Positions 1-4,930 of a stretch of DNA of 12,549 nt are shown piece after piece. This DNA comes from a bacterium (GTDB lineage Bacteria > Planctomycetota > J058 > JAJDCP01): NCBI GenBank assembly GCA_030428695.1, contig JAUIEM010000299.1:1-12549 (forward strand), in the 5' to 3' direction. Made by a program: the position numbers and the translations under genes. Every line of letters starts with the position of its first letter. Position 1 is the first letter of the stretch. Below the pieces are notes generated by a model. That model was not told where the DNA came from. It worked only from the letters and a program-made list of their open reading frames with translations, and made no database searches.

Positions 1-1
1 C

Positions 2-1255
2 TGCATGGACGAGCTCGACGTCGACCCCAAGCGGTTTCCGCCGCGCACCGTCAAGGGCCAGATCTCCGGAGCCAAGAACCGGCTCCGCGACGCCGACACC
101 TACCGCGAGGAGCAGGGCTCCTTCTTCGAGGAGACCGTCGCCGACGTCTACGCGCTCTACGAGCGCCGGATGCACGCCAACAACGCGATGGACTTCGACG
201 ATCTGCTGGTCCGGACCGTCAACCTCTTCGAGCTCTGCGAGGACCTGCGCGAGCGTTACTCGCGCGGCTTCCGCCACGTGCTCGTCGACGAGTACCAGGA
301 CACGAACCGGGTCCAGTACCGGCTCCTGCAGCTGCTCAGCGGCGAGCACGGCAACCTGTTCGTGGTCGGCGACGAGAGCCAGTCGATCTATGGATTCCGG
401 GCCGCCGACATCCGCAACATCCTCGACTTCGAGCGCGACTTCGGCGCCGACACGGTCAAGCTCGAGCAGAACTACCGCTCGACCCATACCATCCTCGACG
501 CCTCGAACGCGGTCATCGCCCACAACCGCGACCGGCTCGAGAAGGAGCTCTGGACCGAGTCGGGTCGCGGCGAGCCGGTGACGGTCGCCGAGCTCGCCGA
601 CGAGCATGAGGAGGCTCGCTGGGTCGCGGGGGAGATCGACCGGCTGGTCGAGGAGGAGGGGATCGAGCGGACCGAGGTCGCGGTCTTCTACCGGACCAAC
701 GCCCAGAGCCGGGTGCTCGAGGACACCCTGGTTCGCTTCGACGTTCCCTACCAGGTGATCGGCGGCACCATCATGCTGCTCGTCGGCGGCGCCGCCTATC
801 TCGCCGGCGGCCTGGGGCTGGCGTCCCGCCTGCTGGCCGACCCGTCCCCGGCGCGGCCGGCGCCGGAGTCGGGGCGGGCGCCGGCAGCTCGGCCTGGTGC
901 GAGCCGAGGCGCAGGAGGGCGACCTGGGCGCCCGCGGTGCTCGCGACCGTCGGCACATCCCCGGAGGCCAGGCTGCTCTCCTTGGAGGGCGCTGGCTGGC
1001 CGGAGGCGCCCGCCGCGGGAGCGGCACCCGGAGCGGCACCCGGAGCGGCACCCGGAGCGGCCGGCGCGGCGCCGTTGCCCGCCGGAGGCGCGGGCGGCGG
1101 CGGAAAGTCGCCGTCGAGCTTCTTGCAGTGCAGCTTCTTCAGGCCCTCGGCGTCGCACTGGGCGAGCTTGTCCGGCTGCAGCGCGTGGTACTGGCAGCGC
1201 AGGATCACCGCGACCGAGCCCCGGGGCGGCCGGCCGGCGCTGTCGGCGACCTTGA
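2..1255 (+). CDS. UvrD/PcrA-type superfamily 1 DNA helicase, fragment (5' end outside window, homology lost after base ~769)
   Basis: This is the middle part of an ATP-dependent 3'-5' DNA helicase of the UvrD/Rep/PcrA family, which unwinds DNA in repair and replication restart. The frame is already open at base 2, so the N-terminus with the Walker A motif lies outside the window. Visible family motifs, in order, are the Walker B/DExx box VDEYQDTN (about base 290), GDESQSIYGFRAA (about base 370) and LEQNYRST (about base 463). FYRTNAQSRVLEDTLVRF and YQVIGGT follow, ending near base 769. Family members continue from IGGT with a (K/R)FYER-type sequence. Here the frame instead reads a hydrophobic stretch and then Pro/Arg-rich sequence to a stop at 1253-1255. 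That tail is not helicase, and from about base 850 it is antisense to the neighbouring gene. The wording resembles actinobacterial (Thermoleophilia-like) PcrA, unlike the Gram-negative character of the rest. It could be a chimeric contig end or a real truncation. Confidence 0.85.
   Translation, partial: CMDELDVDPKRFPPRTVKGQISGAKNRLRDADTYREEQGSFFEETVADVYALYERRMHANNAMDFDDLLVRTVNLFELCEDLRERYSRGFRHVLVDEYQDTNRVQYRLLQLLSGEHGNLFVVGDESQSIYGFRAADIRNILDFERDFGADTVKLEQNYRSTHTILDASNAVIAHNRDRLEKELWTESGRGEPVTVAELADEHEEARWVAGEIDRLVEEEGIERTEVAVFYRTNAQSRVLEDTLVRFDVPYQVIGGTIMLLVGGAAYLAGGLGLASRLLADPSPARPAPESGRAPAARPGASRGAGGRPGRPRCSRPSAHPRRPGCSPWRALAGRRRPPRERHPERHPERHPERPARRRCPPEARAAAESRRRASCSAASSGPRRRTGRACPAAARGTGSAGSPRPSPGAAGRRCRRP
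766..845. other. Breakpoint zone: helicase homology ends, coding strand switches
   Basis: Helicase similarity stops at about base 769, after the residues IGGT. From 770 to about 842 the same + frame has G or C in nearly every third codon position and encodes a hydrophobic segment beginning IMLLVGGAAYLAGG. The minus-strand frame over 771-842 has many A/T third positions and an Arg-rich translation. Above ~843 the minus frame regains strong G/C third-position bias. The pattern suggests one or two joins, at ~770 and/or ~843. Assembly chimerism, strain mixture or a genuine deletion or recombination cannot be told apart from the sequence. Confidence 0.5.
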
Positions 1256-2027
1256 CGAAGTCGCAGGACACCGAGGCGTGGGCAGCGTTGCCCGAGACGT
1301 ACCACATCTCCCCGGACTTCGTGCCGTCGGTGTCCGCCCAGACCACCGTGACGACGTGGCCGCTGAGCGGACCGATCGCCGTCCGCACCGACAGCCGGTC
1401 GCCGGGCAGCGGCCGGTACTGCTCCCCGGGCTTCCGCCCCTGGTGCCCGGCGGGCGCGCGGCCGTAGGCGGTCCACTTCTGCACCTTCCGGGGCAGGGCC
1501 TCGTAGCCGTACATCTTCAGCCCGTTGCGCAGCGCCTGGGTGGTCGCCGCGGCGCAGTAGTTCGCCCCGCCGCCGCCGATCACCGGGAAGGTCGCGGCGC
1601 CGTTTCCGACGTAGCCCGCGCGGTAGCCCTTCGGGTTGCTCTTGCCGAGGTGGAGCAGGAAGTACTCGACGCTCGCCGGCATCGCGACGCCCTTGGGTCC
1701 GTAGTAGGTCGCGTTGAAGTAGGAATAGTAGAACGCGCCCATCAGCCGGCTGTAGGCCTGCTCGGTCGGCCCCCAGCTGGCGGAGGTCATCGCCTTGCGT
1801 TGGAAGACCTTCAGCCAGACGGGCAGGCCCGCCTTCAGGCCCTGCTCGCTGTCGCCGGTGCTGCCCGAGCTGCTCGAGGTCGCGTTGCGCTTCGTCGGGT
1901 CGACGCCCGCGCTCTGGGCGTACTTCTCGAGCAACGCCTGGAGCGCGGGATCGACGAAGCCCGACATGTCCGGCTTGTAGGCGCCGCGTTTCTGGAAGGC
2001 GCCCTGCAAGAGCTCGCTCTCGCTCAT
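771..2027 (-). CDS. Predicted cysteine-peptidase-like (CHAP/NlpC-P60-like) protein with Pro/Ala-rich C-terminal tail
   Basis: A 418-residue protein that I do not recognise by name. Its central region (about residues 110-280) has the look of a papain-fold amidase of the CHAP or NlpC/P60 kind. Cys158 lies in NYCAAATTQAL at the start of a helix. A PGD turn (208-210) precedes a strand with His224 in GPLSGHVVTVVW. Asn247 follows in YVSGNA. The order Cys, His, Asn fits that fold, so a peptidoglycan amidase or peptidase role is an inference. There is no signal peptide and no membrane helix. Residues 306-395 are rich in Pro and Ala with a GAAP repeat. The last ~24 residues are Arg-rich with poor codon bias and may not be native. 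The start at 2027 has AAAGGA seven bases upstream and lies below a TACAAT -10 box; an ATG at 2054 and a GTG at 2075 are alternatives. It is divergent from the ExbD-like gene. Confidence 0.6.
   Translation of the reverse strand: MSESELLQGAFQKRGAYKPDMSGFVDPALQALLEKYAQSAGVDPTKRNATSSSSGSTGDSEQGLKAGLPVWLKVFQRKAMTSASWGPTEQAYSRLMGAFYYSYFNATYYGPKGVAMPASVEYFLLHLGKSNPKGYRAGYVGNGAATFPVIGGGGANYCAAATTQALRNGLKMYGYEALPRKVQKWTAYGRAPAGHQGRKPGEQYRPLPGDRLSVRTAIGPLSGHVVTVVWADTDGTKSGEMWYVSGNAAHASVSCDFVKVADSAGRPPRGSVAVILRCQYHALQPDKLAQCDAEGLKKLHCKKLDGDFPPPPAPPAGNGAAPAAPGAAPGAAPGAAPAAGASGQPAPSKESSLASGDVPTVASTAGAQVALLRLGSHQAELPAPAPTPAPAAPGTGRPAGGTPAPGRRRDRRRRRRAA
1019..1061 (-). repeat. 12-bp tandem repeat, about 3.6 copies, coding for GAAP units
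   Basis: The unit GAGCGGCACCCG (+ strand) is repeated head to tail from 1019, with three full copies and a partial fourth. It lies in frame inside the minus-strand gene and encodes the repeating GAAP linker. Its length is a multiple of three, so copy-number change would keep the frame. It is a likely slippage hot spot and a likely length polymorphism. Confidence 0.85.
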
Positions 2028-2058
2028 CGAGCTGTCCTTTGCCTGTGATTGCATCCCT

Positions 2059-2064
2059 ATTGTA
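2059..2064 (-). promoter_or_regulatory. -10 box TACAAT for the peptidase-like gene
   Basis: On the minus strand TACAAT lies 31 bases upstream of the chosen ATG at 2027, predicting a leader of about 25 nt. I see no good -35 at 16-18 bp. Its position makes the upstream starts at 2054 and 2075 less likely, because they would lie at or before the predicted transcript start. Confidence 0.4.
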
Positions 2065-2102
2065 GTCTCCGCCACCCGCCCGCGCAGCCTTCGTCGATAC
2101 CC

Positions 2103-2130
2103 TCGACGCGCGCGGCGGAATCGGTATCCT
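2103..2130 (+). promoter_or_regulatory. Possible promoter of the ExbD/TolR-like gene
   Basis: TCGACG (2103-2108, four of six matches to TTGACA) and TATCCT (2125-2130, four of six matches to TATAAT) are 16 bp apart. They lie about 31 bases before the GTG start. A strong ribosome site, GGAGGA, follows at 2150-2155. Confidence 0.3.
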
Positions 2131-2161
2131 CTGCAAACCGTGCAACGCTGGAGGACAGTGC

Positions 2162-2941
2162 GTGCGTATGCTCCGTCAGCTCGAGTCGCTGTTCGAGACG
2201 ATGCCGCCCTGGGCGCAGTGGGCCGTCGGCGCCTTCCTGCTCCTGTTCTCGATCGCGAGTGTGGTCGGCCGCTTCTCCCCCGCCATCGGCGCGAAGGTCT
2301 TCAGCCGCATCCCCCCCGAGCGGTTGCGCAAGGACGTCGGGCACATCCTCGCCTACACCGTGGTGCCGCTGCTGGTCACCGTCGGCTACCTCGTGCTGCT
2401 GGTCGGCGCGCAGCTGCAGCCTGAGCCCGAGAAGCCCCACGGACCGCTGATCATCGAGCCGGTGCAGGGAAGGTTCAACGTCGGCTTCGAGGTCCTCGAC
2501 GAGGAGAAGCTCCGCGCCCGCGTCCGCTCCTACCTGCAGGAAGCCGTCCGGCCCGAGGTGCGGGTGATCGCGGGCGAGAACCCGGTCTGGCACGCCGTCC
2601 ACCTCGTGTTCCCGGTCCTGCGCGCCGCGGGCCTGCCCCGCTGTGTGCTGACGAACCGCGAGGGCGGTGCGATTCCGCTGCGCCTCGACGCGCCCGCCCC
2701 CGACGCCCTCGGCATCGAGGTCGAGCCCCTGACCGGGTGGGAGGCCGAGGTGCGCGCCGGCGAGCTCGTGCTGCGCGGCGATGCGGAGCAGGGTCACGCG
2801 TTCCTGGACCCCCTGCAGGCCCTCGCGGCGGCACGCGGGAAGGTCGTCGTCGGAGCGACCGACGGGCTGGTCGGGCCGCAGCTGTTGGCGGTGCTCGAGG
2901 CCTGCAGTCGAGCCGGGGTCGAGGACATCTGGCTGCGCTGA
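2162..2941 (+). CDS. Membrane-anchored protein with two tandem ExbD/TolR-like periplasmic domains
   Basis: A 259-residue inner-membrane protein. Helix 1 (about 17-36) and helix 2 (about 61-83) are hydrophobic. The rest (about 90-259) would be periplasmic if the topology follows ExbD/TolR. The C-terminal third reads as the ExbD/TolR pattern: an acidic-capped strand, VVVGATDGLVGPQ, a helix, then AGVEDIWL. A second copy sits upstream at residues 133-163 (VRVIAGENPVWHAV to the final L of PRCVL). It aligns gap-free with 228-258 over 31 residues with eight identities, including the AG pair and the final Leu. ExbD and TolR normally have one helix and one such domain and couple proton flow through an ExbB/TolQ partner. 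No partner is present here, so a motor role is unproven. The GTG start is set by GGAGGA six bases upstream; the ATG at 2168 is an alternative. Confidence 0.65.
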   Translation: MRMLRQLESLFETMPPWAQWAVGAFLLLFSIASVVGRFSPAIGAKVFSRIPPERLRKDVGHILAYTVVPLLVTVGYLVLLVGAQLQPEPEKPHGPLIIEPVQGRFNVGFEVLDEEKLRARVRSYLQEAVRPEVRVIAGENPVWHAVHLVFPVLRAAGLPRCVLTNREGGAIPLRLDAPAPDALGIEVEPLTGWEAEVRAGELVLRGDAEQGHAFLDPLQALAAARGKVVVGATDGLVGPQLLAVLEACSRAGVEDIWLR

Positions 2942-2952
2942 GCGGTTGGGCT

Positions 2953-2981
2953 TTGTGGTCCGCGCGAGGCTGCGCTATCGT
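2953..2981 (+). promoter_or_regulatory. Possible promoter of the ATP-grasp gene
   Basis: TTGTGG (2953-2958) and TATCGT (2976-2981) are separated by 17 bp, just after the ExbD-like stop codon. The predicted transcript start is near 2988, which favours the ATG at 3009 or 3015 over the one at 2997. Matches to consensus are only moderate. Confidence 0.3.
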
Positions 2982-3014
2982 GGATTTTTCTCACCCATGC
3001 GACGCGAGATGAAG

Positions 3015-4232
3015 ATGAAGGTCGTCTTCCTGTCCCCGAACTACCCGCCCGAGATGCACGAGTACGTCCGCGGGCTCGCCGAGGTCGGGGCCGAGGTCTA
3101 CGGCGTCGGGGATTCCCCTCCTGCCAGCCTGGCCCCGAAGGTGCGGGCGGCCCTGCGCGACTACCTGCACGTGCCGGGCATCATGGACGAGCACGACGTG
3201 ATGCGCCGGGTCGGCCCCTGGCTGCGCGGCCGCCGCGTCGACCGCGTCGAGACCCTGTGGGAGCCGCTGATCCTGCTCGCGGCCCGCCTGCGCGAGGCGC
3301 TCGGGGTGCCGGGCATGCGCCTCGACACCGCGCTCGGCTTCCGGGACAAGCAGCTGATGAAGGAGCGCATCGCCGCCGCCGGCCTGCGGGTCCCGCGCTC
3401 CGAGCGGGTGCAGACCGTCGCCGAGGCGCTCGCCGCCCAGGAGCGCATCGGCTTCCCGCTGATCCTCAAGCCGATCCAGGGGGCGGGCAGCGCGGACACC
3501 TACCGCTGCGACGACATGTCCGCCTTCAAGGCCGCCCTCGCCCGCATGCGCCACGTGCGCGAGGCGAGCTGCGAGGAGTTCGTCGAGGGGGAGGAGTTCA
3601 CCTACGACACGATCTGCGTCGACGGCTCCCCCGTCTACGAGAACGTCGCGCAGTACCTGCCGCGGCCCCTGATCGCCCGCACCCACGAGTGGATCAGCCC
3701 GGTGATCTGCACCGTCCGCGACCTCACCGAAGAGCGGCTGCAGGACGGCCTCGCCCTCGGCCGCGGCGTGCTCGAGGCGCTCGGCATGGGGACCGGTTTC
3801 ACCCACATGGAGTGGTACCGCAAGGCCGACGGCGAGGTGGTCTTCGGCGAGATCGGCTGCCGGCCGGGGGGCGCGCATCTCGCCGACCAGATGAACTTCA
3901 CCAGCGACATCGACGTCTTCCGCGGCTGGGCAGAGGCGGTCTGCCACGGCCGCTTCACGGTCGAGAACCCGCGCCGCTACAACGCCGCGATCGTCTTCAA
4001 GCGCGCCCGGGGGGTCGGCCGCATCACCCGCATCGAGGGCCTCGGGGCCTGGCAGCAGCGCTGCGGCGAGTGGGTCTGCGCCGAGCAGCTCCTGCGCCCC
4101 GGCCAGCACCGCCGCAACTGGCTGCAGACGCTGGTCAGCGACGGCTTCGTCATCGTCCGCCATCCGGACTGGGACGAGGCCCTGCGGATGGCCTCTGACG
4201 CCGGCGAGAACATCCAGATGTTCGCGCAGTAG
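3015..4232 (+). CDS. ATP-grasp domain ligase (carboxylate-amine ligase-like), substrate unknown
   Basis: A 405-residue cytosolic protein of the ATP-grasp superfamily, whose members activate a carboxylate as an acyl-phosphate and join it to an amine, thiol or similar group. Residues 1-100 form a Rossmann-like pre-domain (start MKVVFLSPNYPP). The ATP-grasp core follows: DK at 111-112, the beta-strand Lys152 in LILKP, the flexible GAGSADTY loop at 156-163, the adenine-side EEFVEGEE at 187-194, and metal-binding acids Glu266 (HMEW) and Glu279 (GEIGCRPGG). These residues look intact, so it should be active. The overall wording matches a stand-alone family of unassigned ATP-grasp proteins whose substrate I cannot name. 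ATGs at 2997 and 3009 are in frame. I chose 3015 because the family's first strand starts there and a weak GAG lies six bases upstream. It ends two bases from the convergent msrB stop. Confidence 0.8.
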   Translation: MKVVFLSPNYPPEMHEYVRGLAEVGAEVYGVGDSPPASLAPKVRAALRDYLHVPGIMDEHDVMRRVGPWLRGRRVDRVETLWEPLILLAARLREALGVPGMRLDTALGFRDKQLMKERIAAAGLRVPRSERVQTVAEALAAQERIGFPLILKPIQGAGSADTYRCDDMSAFKAALARMRHVREASCEEFVEGEEFTYDTICVDGSPVYENVAQYLPRPLIARTHEWISPVICTVRDLTEERLQDGLALGRGVLEALGMGTGFTHMEWYRKADGEVVFGEIGCRPGGAHLADQMNFTSDIDVFRGWAEAVCHGRFTVENPRRYNAAIVFKRARGVGRITRIEGLGAWQQRCGEWVCAEQLLRPGQHRRNWLQTLVSDGFVIVRHPDWDEALRMASDAGENIQMFAQ

Positions 4233-4234
4233 GC

Positions 4235-4678
4235 TCAGCCCTTCGGCACGAAGATGATCGAGGCCGAGTTGACACAGTGGCGGGTGTTCTTCTTCGTCAG
4301 CCGCTCCCCGAAGAACACGTGGCCGAGGTGGCCGTCGCAGCGAGCGCAGCGGATCTCGGTGCGGCGCATGCCGAAGCTGTTGTCCTCGAGCCGCACGACC
4401 GCGTTCGGCACCTCGTCGTCGAAGGCCGGCCAGCCGCAGCCGCTGTGGAACTTGTGGCTGCTGTCGTAGAGGAACAGGCCGCAGCCCGCGCAGTGGTAGG
4501 CGCCTTCGCCCTCGTGGTCGGTCAGCGGCCCGGTGCCGCGCGGCTCGGTGCCGCCTTCGCGCAGGATGTGGAAGGCGGTCGGCGTCAGCCGCTCCCGCCA
4601 CTCCGCGTCGGACAGCGCGATCTTGCCGTCGGCGTCGGGGGTCAGGGAGGCGTAGCGGGCGAGGGGGTCGGCAGCCAT
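4235..4678 (-). CDS. msrB: Peptide-methionine (R)-S-oxide reductase MsrB
   Basis: MsrB reduces the R form of methionine sulfoxide in oxidised proteins, normally recycled by thioredoxin. The 147-residue protein has the usual single-domain length. Cys63/Cys66 (CAGC) and Cys111/Cys114 (CARC) form the structural zinc site. SGCGWPAF carries Cys81 at the position of a recycling Cys in many members. RCDGHLGHVFF precedes the catalytic Cys135 in RHCVNSASI. No signal peptide is visible, so it is cytosolic. The start is set by GGAGGA (complement of 4686-4691) seven bases upstream. A promoter lies at 4711-4738, and a palindromic insertion element begins 11 bases beyond its -35 box. Its stop and that of the ATP-grasp gene are two bases apart, tail to tail. 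All key residues are present. Confidence 0.95.
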   Translation of the reverse strand: MAADPLARYASLTPDADGKIALSDAEWRERLTPTAFHILREGGTEPRGTGPLTDHEGEGAYHCAGCGLFLYDSSHKFHSGCGWPAFDDEVPNAVVRLEDNSFGMRRTEIRCARCDGHLGHVFFGERLTKKNTRHCVNSASIIFVPKG

Positions 4679-4710
4679 CGGGGATTCCTCCGCAGAAAAG
4701 GGCCGTCCGC

Positions 4711-4738
4711 ATCCTACGCTACCGCGCCGCCGTGTCCA
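4711..4738 (-). promoter_or_regulatory. Promoter of msrB
   Basis: On the minus strand TGGACA (complement of 4733-4738, five of six matches to consensus) and TAGGAT (complement of 4711-4716, four of six) are 16 bp apart. The -10 lies 33 bases before the msrB ATG. The next ten bases upstream lead directly into the CTCAG repeat and the palindromic element, so the element was inserted just outside the core promoter. Confidence 0.5.
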
Positions 4739-4743
4739 TGTCG

Positions 4744-4748
4744 CTCAG
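4744..4748. repeat. Left copy of 5-bp target-site duplication CTCAG
   Basis: CTCAG directly abuts the left CCCGG end of the palindromic element and is repeated in the same orientation at its other end. It is the expected footprint of a cut-and-paste or replicative insertion with a 5-bp stagger. The preceding G also matches (GCTCAG), but on the right side that G is the last base of the element. Confidence 0.65.
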
Positions 4749-4925
4749 CCCGGTTGATTCACCGGGATTTCGTCGCGAGGGCCCGGAGGCCGCTTGAGAT
4801 CGGGCGCTTCGAGTCTTTGAGCAGCGGAGCCCATGCAGCGCCATAGGTGAGCAGCGCAGAAGGCTCGAAGTGCCCGAGATCTGCGGCATCCGGGTCCGCA
4901 GCAGGAATCCCGGTGATCAAACGGG
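4749..4925. mobile_element. 177-bp palindromic MITE-like non-autonomous insertion element
   Basis: The two ends are inverted copies of each other: 4749-4771 pairs with 4904-4925. The symmetry continues inward through 4780-4793 with 4883-4896 and 4800-4818 with 4859-4877, leaving a ~40-base centre. Within 4749-4877 and its partner I count roughly 52 Watson-Crick pairs plus five G.U pairs. The element is flanked by direct CTCAG repeats and contains no plausible gene. The left tip is itself palindromic (CCCGGT, six bases, ACCGGG). This is the structure of a palindromic miniature inverted-repeat element mobilised by a transposase elsewhere. Five-base duplications occur in several DDE transposase families, for example Tn3, so the parent cannot be named. 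An alternative is a structured RNA or a two-sided terminator with coincidental CTCAG flanks. Confidence 0.65.
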
Positions 4926-4930
4926 CTCAG
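4926..4930. repeat. Right copy of 5-bp target-site duplication CTCAG
   Basis: This copy contains the TGA stop codon of the minus-strand esterase (complement of 4927-4929). Insertion into CTCAG therefore regenerated the stop codon and left the esterase coding sequence unchanged. Confidence 0.65.

Noticed and set aside
5..1255. Helicase fused to a novel Arg/Pro-rich C-terminal domain
   Set aside because: Beyond about 850 the frame has lost codon bias and is antisense to a better-supported gene, so the tail is not a real domain.
2991..4712. A 573-codon minus-strand open frame across the ATP-grasp gene and msrB
   Set aside because: It overlaps two clearly recognisable genes in a different frame and encodes Arg/Ala-rich sequence with no motif.
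4749..4766. Rho-independent terminator (CCCGGT hairpin followed by ATTT)
   Set aside because: The six-pair hairpin is real but the T-run is poor, and the hairpin is better explained as the tip of the larger palindromic element.
4744..4820. tRNA-like arm of about 75 nt in each half of the palindrome
   Set aside because: The length is suggestive, but there is no T-loop GTTCGA-type arm in place, no anticodon stem and no acceptor pairing.
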